From NCBI GenBank assembly GCA_017645985.1, contig JAGCNK010000035.1:1-15444 (forward strand): DNA of 15,444 bases, read 5' to 3'. Positions 7,130 through 14,679 of the stretch are shown piece after piece. Position 1 is the first letter of the stretch. Each line of letters starts with the position of its first letter. The position numbers and the translations under genes are program-made. This DNA is from Bacteroidales bacterium. Lineage in GTDB: Bacteria; Bacteroidota; Bacteroidia; Bacteroidales; UBA3824. Under the pieces are notes generated by a model that was given only the letters and a program-made list of their open reading frames with translations, was not told the origin of the DNA and searched no databases.

Positions 7130-8698
7130 TTAAAATACCAGACCTATGCAACAATTCGCAACCATTCGGCTACGCTTGCAATATATTGCATTGGTAGATC
7201 TTGTGTAAGTATAATCTACTAATATATAAGGTTTTATATTATCAGATTTGATATTTACCGAATACTTTGCCCCCAACTGTGCAGAAAACCTTCTACTGCA
7301 TAGAAAATCATATTCACGCAAAAGCAGCAATGTTTGTGACGGAGGAATATTCTGACCTTCTGTTAATTGCACGTACACACCATCAAAAAACGGAGTGCCG
7401 TTGCCACTGCCAAAACCTCCGCCAATCGAATACGAAATCTCATTGCGTCTTACTCTATATAACTCGGAATATAATGCGTTTAAATTATTATAATTGATGT
7501 CTTGAATGCGATAAAACGGATACTTAAAAGCATTGGTAACACGTTCTGTACGACCAACCGACAATTCCATTCTTCGTTCTATACTGCTACCTTTCCAATG
7601 CAGTGAATATTCAGCCGAAAGAGTTGTTATAGATTTATCACTGATTTTCAACGGATCGTAATACTCCACATCGGTAGAGCCGTTTTTATTGCTAACAATT
7701 TTGTATATGTTGCGATATGCAAAAAGTTCTTTTTTATTATAACCAAGACTAATGAGATGACGTAACACAGACGACTGTTTAAAGTCAACAACTGATTGAT
7801 ATTCAAAAGTTTTACCATCGTGACATTCAAACGAAATAGTGTAAGGAGACTTTTTGCCATAAAAACCATCCCGATTGATCCATTCTGCCGAATTATAAAT
7901 ACGCAATTTCCAAAAAGAAAAATCTATTTGAAAATCAACTCCTTTATATTCATCAGATAACGGTATTTCCCTATTTTTGTCGGTAAATCCTTCGCTGCAA
8001 GTAAGTTCTCGAGCACCCCAAAACGCACCGTAACTTATGATGGAATAATAAACTACATCAGTTGTACCGCATATTGAGTATTTCATTCCCTCATTGCTAC
8101 GCCTATAAATATATGCCGCACCAAGCGAAACAAATGGGAAATTGTATTTAACACCCAAACCTAAGTTCATATCCATAAGCGAGTTGGCATGACGAGCATC
8201 TTTTCGCTTGGCATAATTAGCAGCTGTGTAATCAATCTCAGCCCCAAAACAAAAACGAGGTGTATTATTATAAGCCACCTTGCCCACAAGATGAAACCTC
8301 TCAAGATTCGTTGTACCACGATTTGTGTCGGCTTCCTCCACAATATCAAACGGTTTATCCTCGGGATTGATAAACACCGAGCCTGCCGCTTTTTGCTGCC
8401 ATAGATTATTATAATCAATTAAACCATAGCATATTACACGATCATTAAGACGATAAACAGACTTTGCATATGCACCTACCGAAAATTCGCTTTCACCATT
8501 GCTATAATTGCAAAAACCGCCGGAACCAAAATGCGACGAAATTCCCGCCGTAGTAACGCGCACTGAATCAACAATATCAGTCAAAAAAGCTGAGTTATCG
8601 TTACAATAATAAGGCAAAGAAACAATCTGCGCACCGGCTGGAACAATTGTTCCAGCGGCAACGCAAATTGCAGGTATCATGTGCTTAAAGCCAAACAT
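7130..8698 (-). CDS. DUF6850-like outer-membrane beta-barrel protein
   Basis: This is a 522-residue secreted protein. The signal peptide reads MFGFKHMIPAICVAAG and ends in AGA before Gln24. The mature part is made of many alternating strands with aromatic girdles (for example CYGLIDYNNLWQQ, YNNTPRFCFGAEIDY, FPFVSLGAAYIYRRS). The final strand ends CCIGLVF with a terminal Phe, the usual signal for insertion by the BAM machinery. It resembles the barrel family annotated next to DUF4876 genes in Bacteroides (DUF6850). The gene starts one base after the DUF4876 stop, so the two are made together. It may form the outer-membrane partner of the DUF4876 lipoprotein. It has no TonB-dependent receptor plug. 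The barrel call is strong; the family number is recalled from context. Confidence 0.78.
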   Translation of the reverse strand: MFGFKHMIPAICVAAGTIVPAGAQIVSLPYYCNDNSAFLTDIVDSVRVTTAGISSHFGSGGFCNYSNGESEFSVGAYAKSVYRLNDRVICYGLIDYNNLWQQKAAGSVFINPEDKPFDIVEEADTNRGTTNLERFHLVGKVAYNNTPRFCFGAEIDYTAANYAKRKDARHANSLMDMNLGLGVKYNFPFVSLGAAYIYRRSNEGMKYSICGTTDVVYYSIISYGAFWGARELTCSEGFTDKNREIPLSDEYKGVDFQIDFSFWKLRIYNSAEWINRDGFYGKKSPYTISFECHDGKTFEYQSVVDFKQSSVLRHLISLGYNKKELFAYRNIYKIVSNKNGSTDVEYYDPLKISDKSITTLSAEYSLHWKGSSIERRMELSVGRTERVTNAFKYPFYRIQDINYNNLNALYSELYRVRRNEISYSIGGGFGSGNGTPFFDGVYVQLTEGQNIPPSQTLLLLREYDFLCSRRFSAQLGAKYSVNIKSDNIKPYILVDYTYTRSTNAIYCKRSRMVANCCIGLVF

Positions 8699-8699
8699 A

Positions 8700-10082
8700 T
8701 TAATCTCTCAACGAAGATTGTTTTCTTTGGTGAAAATCGTTGGAACTATTATTGGTGTCAACATAAATAATGTGTGCACCTTGTTTGATAGAGGCCTCGG
8801 CATCAATTCCTGATGGGTCGGTAGAGCCTTTTTCTTGATCAGAAGTTCCCAATGCGTAGTTATACACGAGTTTGCCCTCGTTTTCGGGTAGAGCCTCGGT
8901 TGCAGTTTTGTCTACGTTGCGGTAGATAGTATAACCGAGTTTAGAGGTTAACGCAATAGAACCTGCATCCACACCAGCAGTTAAGCGTTTTGTATTTTTG
9001 TCGTGTGCGGCAGAAAACACTTCCACACCGTCTACAATACTTTCTGTGGGGGCTTTAACACTTCGGTTAACCGGCTGATTTCCACCCGGATTGTAATAGT
9101 AGTTAGCTTCAGTGGTAGCAAAAACTTTAGGAGATTCCTCGGTTGTGAAAACCACAAATGCGGGAGCGGTATTGCTGAGTGTCCATCCTGTGCCTAAACC
9201 ATATAGAGCAGCTTTAAAATGCTGTGCTGCGGGTATTGATGCATCAACGGCATACTTTGAGTGGGTAAACACCTCGGGATCGTAGCAAGCATAATATGCA
9301 GGGTTGGCTAAATTAACCGACTTAGAATATGTAGTAGTATTGTCGATAGAACTTGCAAAACTTATTACTTTCTGCTCATATGGTTCAAATGAGATTTCTC
9401 CCTCAAAATACCAAATTGCCTGCCAACAAGGAATAAACCCTTGATCCTTGTAGATTAGGTTTCCCGACTCGTCAACGTTTTTATTGTTGCCTTGAGCATT
9501 AGATGGATCAGCAGCACCAAGACAGATATTTTTAAGAGTAGCAGGTTGGTCGCTGTTGTTGTAGAGGATACAATATTGGTCGTTGGAAAACGAAGTGCTA
9601 CCATTGTCGGTCGGACATCCGGCATTATAAAGTTCTTTGATAACAATTTGATTAGTAACCGATTGATCAAGTGTATGATTGACAGCTTCGTTAGCATTCC
9701 ACGAAGACGTTACTACAATTTGCGAAAGAGTTCCATTTTTGATAATTTTCTTTCCGTTGGCGGAGGTAATATATGAAGTAGAAGCAGCATAAACTCCAAC
9801 CGGAACAGTAAAAACTGCAACACCCGATTCGTTGGTGGTTTCGGTGTATGAGGTATTATTATCAGCGTTAAGCTTTACTTCAACATCTTTGATAGCTTCA
9901 GAAAGTTTAATTGATACAGAGTATGTTTCCACACCGGGCACAGGAGTAGGTGTAGGTGTGGGTGTTGGAGTAGGTGTAGGCGCCGGAATAGGTTCAGGTT
10001 CGGGTATAGGATCGTCGTCTTTGCACGACTGAAATAATAACACCGGCATAGCGGCTAACAGAATGTAAAATAGTTTTTTCAT
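8700..10082 (-). CDS. DUF4876 lipoprotein with Pro-Thr linker
   Basis: The 460-residue protein begins with a lipoprotein signal (MKKLFYILLAAMPVLLFQSC, lipid site Cys20). Next come an acidic KDDD, a flexible Pro/Thr/Glu linker (about 25-49, with six Pro-Thr pairs), and an Ig or carboxypeptidase-regulatory-like domain (about 51-120, including TNESGVAVFTVPVG). A large C-terminal domain starts at VIKELYNAGC, and the phrase QYCILYNNSD resembles lamin-tail-like domains. It ends FHQRKQSSLRD, as in DUF4876 proteins. KDDD after the Cys resembles Bacteroidetes surface-export signals, suggesting an outer-surface location (inferred). It follows the TonB receptor by 17 nt and takes the place SusD would hold, though it is unrelated to SusD. 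The ATG at 10082 is used; a TTG at 10091 adds only three residues. Confidence 0.85.
   Translation of the reverse strand: MKKLFYILLAAMPVLLFQSCKDDDPIPEPEPIPAPTPTPTPTPTPTPVPGVETYSVSIKLSEAIKDVEVKLNADNNTSYTETTNESGVAVFTVPVGVYAASTSYITSANGKKIIKNGTLSQIVVTSSWNANEAVNHTLDQSVTNQIVIKELYNAGCPTDNGSTSFSNDQYCILYNNSDQPATLKNICLGAADPSNAQGNNKNVDESGNLIYKDQGFIPCWQAIWYFEGEISFEPYEQKVISFASSIDNTTTYSKSVNLANPAYYACYDPEVFTHSKYAVDASIPAAQHFKAALYGLGTGWTLSNTAPAFVVFTTEESPKVFATTEANYYYNPGGNQPVNRSVKAPTESIVDGVEVFSAAHDKNTKRLTAGVDAGSIALTSKLGYTIYRNVDKTATEALPENEGKLVYNYALGTSDQEKGSTDPSGIDAEASIKQGAHIIYVDTNNSSNDFHQRKQSSLRD
9936..10010 (-). repeat. Short hexamer-like repeat coding for the Pro-Thr linker
   Basis: On the plus strand the stretch is a chain of imperfect GGTGTA, GGTGTG and GGAGTA hexamers. 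It encodes six consecutive Pro-Thr dipeptides (9945-9980) flanked by Pro-Glu and Pro-Val repeats. Units are in frame (6 bp), so copy-number change would alter linker length without breaking the gene. Confidence 0.75.
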
Positions 10083-10099
10083 TTTTTTCAATTTTAGAT

Positions 10100-12829
10100 T
10101 TATAATAATTTTAACTTTAACGACATACCATAATAAAAGCGCGGAATATATGCACTCTCATAAAGTGAAGAATAAAGACCTGATTGAGAAGACTTTACAA
10201 GTCCGTTGTTAACAAAAAAATTGTTTGCATAAAACGTTACCGATGCACGATTTCCTATCTCTTTAGTAACAGAGATATTGGCAGAACAATAAAAGGAAAT
10301 GTTGTCGGGATTAAACGTATAGCGGTAGTTAGACTTGGCCACAAGTTTAGCCAAATCATTGTAAAGTTGAGTGTCATTGTCTTTTGCAGCAGCATATGCA
10401 GGATAAAACGGCAATGGCTCATTTGGATTTTCCCATGTGGAGTAATACTTTGGATACACCACAACATAGTTATCTCGCATATCCGAAGTGTAAGGCACTC
10501 CACCAAACAAGTCAGGCTCATCACTCGCAAAAGCAATATTTTCAGAATGTTGAGATATTGAACGTCTAAAATTATACAGCGATGATTCAAACCTTATAGA
10601 TACTATCATTCGTATTTTTGGTATATGAGTAGTAGTTGTAATATTTTGATTAACAGCGGCATTTATACTACCATTAGCAGCAGAAGCACTACTGCCATAC
10701 GAAGTAGAATAGTTAGAACTACCCTCATACCAACCAATGTAGCGATATGGCGACCCATCAGACATATGTGTAGAAGTTGGCGAATATTTTATAATATTGG
10801 TATTCAATCCTTTGTAATGATAATAATTGCCATCTACACGTATTTGGGTAAAAGCCGCCTTTATTTTTGCAAAATCAACAATCCACTCAACACCATAACG
10901 TACTGTTTTAGAAGCGTTTGTATAAGCAATATTGGTATTTAGTGCTTTTTTTTCGGTATAATTCAATGTCTGAGGTTCAGAAACTCCAGAACGGTCGGCT
11001 ACGGTAATTATGCCAGTTTCGTGGTCTACTGAATATATACGGTTTTCGGGGTCTATACCCGATTGTTCAACATCGGCAATAGATGTAGCACGATATGTAA
11101 ACGGAGTATATAAATATTCACTTGCATATGGATGCTCCACTACATTATAATAGGCCGAAATATTGATTTTAGTCTTAAGTATTTCTGCCTGAATACCAAT
11201 TTCGTTTTGAACAGAATACTGCCATTTTAAATTACTATTGTACAAAGCCTTAAACGGACGACTATAATACGTTGAGTAAGATTTACCGTCAGACAATACC
11301 CCGGGAGCAAATACAAGTACATCGTAGTAATCTGGAGAAGGATAAAGCACCTCAAAAGATGGTAACTTTACACTTCTTCCTCTCCCTACATAAATGTTTA
11401 ACATAGAAAAAGTGCGGTCAGCAACATTCCAAAAAGTATATTTAAGATTAGCCCGTGGACTGAAACTCGATACTGTGCCATATTCTGACTGACTGATAAT
11501 TGTATAATCATTTCTCACACCGAGAGTTAATTCCACCTTAGACCCATTATGTCCAGAATGTGAAATCCTATCTTCGGCGTATACCGACAAGTTATGCATA
11601 AAAGGTAAACGATCGTAACGATATTCGCGCCACGATGGAGCCGTCATTATGTCATTGTAATAAGTGCCACGACCATTATTGCCGGTAGTGGAATATTGCG
11701 CCCCAACAGATATTCGGTTGTCGGCAACAAAGATTTTTTTGTTGAGCACTGCCTTGGTTTTCACATCAAAACTCACAGGCTCTGAATTATTGAATGATAA
11801 CACACTCCAATAACCAACCGGGCCCATAATAATTTGAGCATTAGGGTCTTGATTGTAATCTGCCGCCATATAATATCCTTCATCTACGGTATGAATATTG
11901 GCTTGTGATGATGGAGCATTTTTATTAACATTAGTTTCTGTAGTTTTATCAGACAAAGATGCAGCCACAGATAGATCAATATTAGTAAGCCACGTTTTGT
12001 TAGCAAGATAGTCTATTTTGAAAAATGCTCTCACAAACTTGTCATTCACCTTAGTATAATCAGTAGAAAAAGCATCGGGGTCGTTTTCTGAATTGTATCC
12101 GCCTACATTTGCACTTACAGAAGCATTAAGTAGCAACGGGGCACCCGACTTGGCAAAACTATTGAAATATCTGATATCAAAATTGTTACGGTTATAAGCC
12201 GTATAGGGCGACACTAAATTGGTAAAAGACTTTGCATGCTCCACTGAAACATTAAACACACCGGAACGATGCCCAACGGTAAAACCCTTGTCTACTGATA
12301 TTTGTTTGGTATAAGGGTTGGTTGACATGCTTATCTCTATGGGAGACTTGCCTTTTTTGGTATTGATTTTTACAACACCATTGCTCAAATCACCGTATTC
12401 TACAGAAGGAATACCGGTTATCACCTCAACCGACTCAATATTTGATGTTGATATATTGCGAATAGCAGCACCTGCTGTCTCGTCTAAAACAGCATTGTTG
12501 GATACACGCACACCATCTATCTCAATGGCAGTACCAAACGAAGAATTGCCACCCTCAGCAGTTCCTGCACGCAAAAGAATGCGACTATCGCTCGTTAGCG
12601 ACGAATTGTGTGTTTTGCCACCCGGCAGAAGCGCTCCAATATCACCGGCATTTAGTATTTGACTGTGTTCTAATGTTTTGCGATCAATTGTATATGCAGA
12701 GGCTGTTTCTTCAGAATTCTTTTTTGATGTTATAGTAACTTCGTTTAGTTTAAGACTCTCCTCATTTAACAACACAATCAATGGTACAGATAGTCTATTG
12801 ATTTTAAATTCTTTTTTTTTCGTAACCAA
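10100..12829 (-). CDS. TonB-dependent receptor, plug and barrel (main part of a frameshifted gene)
   Basis: About 900 residues of an outer-membrane TonB-dependent receptor. After the linker KKEFKIN come a short hydrophobic segment, NEVTIT (the usual lead into the plug), and a plug domain with GDIGALLPGG, FGTAIEIDGVRVSNNA and IESVEVITGIPSVEYGDLSNG. About 650 residues of barrel follow, ending naturally in RFYYGMSLKLKLL. The only start in this frame is a TTG at 12829 inside the coding part, with no signal peptide, so it is not a real start. The N-terminal portion lies in another frame at 12804-13061. Reading eight instead of nine A's at 12812-12820 joins them into one protein of 986 residues, a normal family length. 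It is not a clear SusC, since no SusD gene follows. The substrate is unknown. Confidence 0.88.
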   Translation of the reverse strand: MVTKKKEFKINRLSVPLIVLLNEESLKLNEVTITSKKNSEETASAYTIDRKTLEHSQILNAGDIGALLPGGKTHNSSLTSDSRILLRAGTAEGGNSSFGTAIEIDGVRVSNNAVLDETAGAAIRNISTSNIESVEVITGIPSVEYGDLSNGVVKINTKKGKSPIEISMSTNPYTKQISVDKGFTVGHRSGVFNVSVEHAKSFTNLVSPYTAYNRNNFDIRYFNSFAKSGAPLLLNASVSANVGGYNSENDPDAFSTDYTKVNDKFVRAFFKIDYLANKTWLTNIDLSVAASLSDKTTETNVNKNAPSSQANIHTVDEGYYMAADYNQDPNAQIIMGPVGYWSVLSFNNSEPVSFDVKTKAVLNKKIFVADNRISVGAQYSTTGNNGRGTYYNDIMTAPSWREYRYDRLPFMHNLSVYAEDRISHSGHNGSKVELTLGVRNDYTIISQSEYGTVSSFSPRANLKYTFWNVADRTFSMLNIYVGRGRSVKLPSFEVLYPSPDYYDVLVFAPGVLSDGKSYSTYYSRPFKALYNSNLKWQYSVQNEIGIQAEILKTKINISAYYNVVEHPYASEYLYTPFTYRATSIADVEQSGIDPENRIYSVDHETGIITVADRSGVSEPQTLNYTEKKALNTNIAYTNASKTVRYGVEWIVDFAKIKAAFTQIRVDGNYYHYKGLNTNIIKYSPTSTHMSDGSPYRYIGWYEGSSNYSTSYGSSASAANGSINAAVNQNITTTTHIPKIRMIVSIRFESSLYNFRRSISQHSENIAFASDEPDLFGGVPYTSDMRDNYVVVYPKYYSTWENPNEPLPFYPAYAAAKDNDTQLYNDLAKLVAKSNYRYTFNPDNISFYCSANISVTKEIGNRASVTFYANNFFVNNGLVKSSQSGLYSSLYESAYIPRFYYGMSLKLKLL

Positions 12830-13061
12830 GACAAATCACTGTAACAATTAACTCTTCGTCAGGAACATTTTTGATAATGAATTTTCCATCCTCATTGGTA
12901 ATTGCCCAAAGCATATTATCGCCAACAACAACAGTAGCAAAAGCCAAAGGCGAATTATCCGACACAGATCTAACTTCGCCTTCAAGATTAAAAAACTGAG
13001 CAAATACCTCATTACCAACAAACAAAGACAACAGAATTGCCATCAATAGTCTACAATACAT
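12804..13061 (-). CDS. N-terminal part of the TonB-dependent receptor (signal peptide and CarboxypepD-reg domain)
   Basis: This 85-residue frame carries a signal peptide (MYCRLLMAILLSLFVGNEVFA, cut before Gln22). A carboxypeptidase-regulatory-like domain follows, with FNLEGEVRS, NSPLAFATVVVGD, AITNEDGKFIIKNV and LIVTVICLGYEKK. This module normally precedes the plug of Bacteroidetes receptors and would continue as GYEKK-EFKIN. Instead the frame runs GYEKKRI and stops at 12804. The loss of frame falls exactly in the A9 run. As it stands the translated product would be a small periplasmic Ig-like domain. It is best read as the front of the 10100-12829 receptor. The ATG at 13061 is about 43 bases below a TAATTTTG promoter element. 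Confidence 0.85.
   Translation of the reverse strand: MYCRLLMAILLSLFVGNEVFAQFFNLEGEVRSVSDNSPLAFATVVVGDNMLWAITNEDGKFIIKNVPDEELIVTVICLGYEKKRI
12812..12820 (-). other. A9 homopolymer at the receptor frameshift
   Basis: The coding strand reads TACG-AAAAAAAAA-GAATTT. With nine A's the upstream frame ends two codons later (AGA ATT TAA). With eight A's it reads TAC GAA AAA AAA GAA TTT and continues into the plug. A deletion of one base, or addition of two, restores the full receptor. Runs of this length are prone to replication, transcription and sequencing slippage. Confidence 0.9.
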
Positions 13062-13103
13062 TACAGCCTCTTTACAAATACAATTACCGCTTTTTTATGA
13101 CGG

Positions 13104-13135
13104 CAAAATTATATTTGCAAAAAAAATAGGGCAAT
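13104..13135 (-). promoter_or_regulatory. Candidate promoter of the receptor/ABC operon
   Basis: On the minus strand TAATTTTG (13111-13104) matches TAnnTTTG. Upstream by 19-20 bases lies ATTGC (13135-13131), a fair -33 element. The -33 sequence is the loop of the TAGGG/CCCTA inverted repeat, so hairpin and promoter overlap. The predicted transcript leader to the ATG at 13061 would be about 35 bases. No other -7 match as good is seen in the gap 13062-13157. Confidence 0.55.
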
Positions 13136-13140
13136 CCCTA
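13119..13140 (-). terminator. Terminator-like hairpin behind the flippase gene
   Basis: The minus strand reads TAGGG-ATTG-CCCTA (13140-13127), an exact 5-bp stem with a 4-nt loop, followed by a run of eight T's (13126-13119 including the arm-adjacent bases). This is the form of a Rho-independent terminator. It lies 17 bases after the flippase stop. The stem is short. Because it coincides with the -33 zone of the next operon, it could equally be an operator. Confidence 0.5.
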
Positions 13141-13157
13141 AAAGTAGGTATTTTGAA

Positions 13158-14612
13158 TTACAATTTAAGCAAACCTTTTAAGTAATAAATAGCCTCTCGC
13201 AATATCACCGAGCCGGAAATATATAGTGCACCCACATACAGTATGCACGTTGTCAAAATTTTAACCGCAAGTAGCGCATAAACATTTGTAAAAAAGTCCG
13301 CTGCTTGCCACGCCACTGCGATAGCTCCAGCCGTTGCCAATAAATAAGGTGCAATATTTTTGAATACCTGAAATGTAGAAATGTTAATATAACGTTTTGT
13401 AACAATGTGTATTACAATCAAAAACAATAAGTTTACCGAAACGTAGCCAATGGCAATACATTCAAGTGCTTGGCTAATGGTGAAAAATAAAGTTGCAATC
13501 TGTGCCACACATCTGCAAATAGTTATCCACATAAGAGAACCGGATTGTCCCGCTGACAATAACTGTTTGTTGTATAAATGATAGGTGGAATAAAATGCAG
13601 CCCAAACGCACAAAATCTGCAATACAGTCACCGACGGAATCCATTTATCGCCAATGGCTAAAGGAATAATTTCGGGAGCAACAAATCCGAATCCAAACAT
13701 ACAGGGAAACGACACAAACACGCAAAAACGCATCAACTTGTTGAAAACCAGAGTTTTCTCTTGTTCAGCCGCCTTTACCAAAACAGGCTGAGCCACGCCT
13801 TCCAAAGCATTAGATATAGTCTGCTGCCCCAAGTTTGTCCATTTAGCACCCTGAGCGTAGATTCCAACTTGATATTTGTTGTAAGATTTTCCGATTATAA
13901 AAGTAAAAAGATTGTCGCCAATAGATGTAAAAATATTGGAAATCAACAACTTGATACTAAACGGCAGCATCTCCAAAACCGGCTTGAACGAAAACTTAAA
14001 ACTCGGCCGCCATCCGCTGTAAAACCACATAAACATCATATTTACAGCAACATAGCAAACACTCTGCGCGGCAATGCCCCAATATGCAAAACCGTTGTAA
14101 GCCAAGATTACGCCGAGAGTTCCCGAAATTACCACTGCCGCAAACGATGACTTGGCTAAGCATTTGTTTTTAAGTTCCTTAGTAAGCATTCCGCTCGGCA
14201 CAATACTAATACTTGCCGCCAAAACCGCAAGAAACTGAAACCGTCCCAAGGGAATAAGATCAGGTTCGTTTAGGAAACCTGCCAAAAGAGGCATCGTGAA
14301 AAAGAAAATCAAATATAGAGTAAGTCCGATTAGAAAACTGGTCCAAAAAACAGAGTTATAATCGTCGTAACTCACATTTTTTCGGTTGATTAGCGCAACA
14401 CGGAAACCGCCTTCCTGAATCAAATACGAAAGGGCGATAAACACCGCCAAGAGATTAGCCATTCCGTAATCGTCCTCGCTGAGGATGCGGGCAAGGAAAA
14501 CGCCGAACATCAGATTCAAAACCTGCTGAGTAACACTGCCTAAACCGCTCCAAAACAGTCCGTCGGCGGCTTTCTTTTTCAGATTTTCGGGATTCGGTGT
14601 TGTGTCAGGCAT
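13158..14612 (-). CDS. Polysaccharide flippase (Wzx/MOP superfamily)
   Basis: The 484-residue polytopic membrane protein has about 12-14 hydrophobic helices across its whole length. The N-terminal region NLKKKAADGLFWSGLGS, then GVFLARILSEDDYGMANL and the QEGGFRVALINR segment, are typical of lipopolysaccharide/oligosaccharide flippases of the polysaccharide-synthesis (WzxC/TuaB-like) group. These move lipid-linked glycans across the inner membrane. Start: ATG at 14612 (MPDTTPN). A TTG at 14639 would add nine residues but lies upstream of the -7 element (14635-14628), so it would not be in the transcript. No glycosyltransferase genes are seen in the window, so its glycan cannot be named. It is divergent from the lipoprotein/GtrA pair and upstream of the receptor operon. 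Confidence 0.92.
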   Translation of the reverse strand: MPDTTPNPENLKKKAADGLFWSGLGSVTQQVLNLMFGVFLARILSEDDYGMANLLAVFIALSYLIQEGGFRVALINRKNVSYDDYNSVFWTSFLIGLTLYLIFFFTMPLLAGFLNEPDLIPLGRFQFLAVLAASISIVPSGMLTKELKNKCLAKSSFAAVVISGTLGVILAYNGFAYWGIAAQSVCYVAVNMMFMWFYSGWRPSFKFSFKPVLEMLPFSIKLLISNIFTSIGDNLFTFIIGKSYNKYQVGIYAQGAKWTNLGQQTISNALEGVAQPVLVKAAEQEKTLVFNKLMRFCVFVSFPCMFGFGFVAPEIIPLAIGDKWIPSVTVLQILCVWAAFYSTYHLYNKQLLSAGQSGSLMWITICRCVAQIATLFFTISQALECIAIGYVSVNLLFLIVIHIVTKRYINISTFQVFKNIAPYLLATAGAIAVAWQAADFFTNVYALLAVKILTTCILYVGALYISGSVILREAIYYLKGLLKL

Positions 14613-14623
14613 ACTCAAAAATT

Positions 14624-14654
14624 TTTGCAAAGATAACAAAAAACACTACCTTTG
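14624..14654 (+). promoter_or_regulatory. Promoter of the lipoprotein-GtrA pair
   Basis: TTTG (14624-14627), then 19 bases, then TACCTTTG (14647-14654). Both elements match the Bacteroidetes primary sigma-factor consensus TTTG-N19-TAnnTTTG. The ATG at 14680 follows 25 bases after the -7 element. This is the best promoter match in the window. Confidence 0.8.
14628..14635 (-). promoter_or_regulatory. -7 promoter element of the flippase gene
   Basis: TATCTTTG on the minus strand (14635-14628), followed by C, is an exact -7 consensus match 15 bases before the flippase ATG. It directly abuts the -33 TTTG of the plus-strand promoter, the two sharing the palindrome TTTGCAAA (14624-14631). Its own -33 region has no good TTTG. 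The transcript leader would be under about 12 bases. Confidence 0.65.
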
Positions 14655-14679
14655 CACTCGAAATCTAACAAAATTGAAA

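Noticed and set aside
7119..7154. Longer ABC ATPase starting at a TTG
   Set aside because: It would overlap the end of the barrel gene, and the family start is MENLIECTN at 7118.
9832..10032. Plus-strand frame with Gly-Val repeats
   Set aside because: It is the reverse reading of the Pro-Thr linker repeat in the DUF4876 gene.
8700..12829. SusC/SusD glycan-utilisation locus
   Set aside because: The lipoprotein after the receptor shows DUF4876 features and not the helical SusD pattern, and no glycan-degrading enzyme or sigma/anti-sigma pair is present.
12804..13061. A stand-alone small secreted protein
   Set aside because: It is exactly the N-terminal module of a TonB-dependent receptor, and the rest of that receptor begins at the same point in another frame.
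14602..14679. Longer lipoprotein starting at a GTG
   Set aside because: It would start upstream of the mapped-by-eye promoter and hide the signal peptide behind 26 hydrophilic residues.
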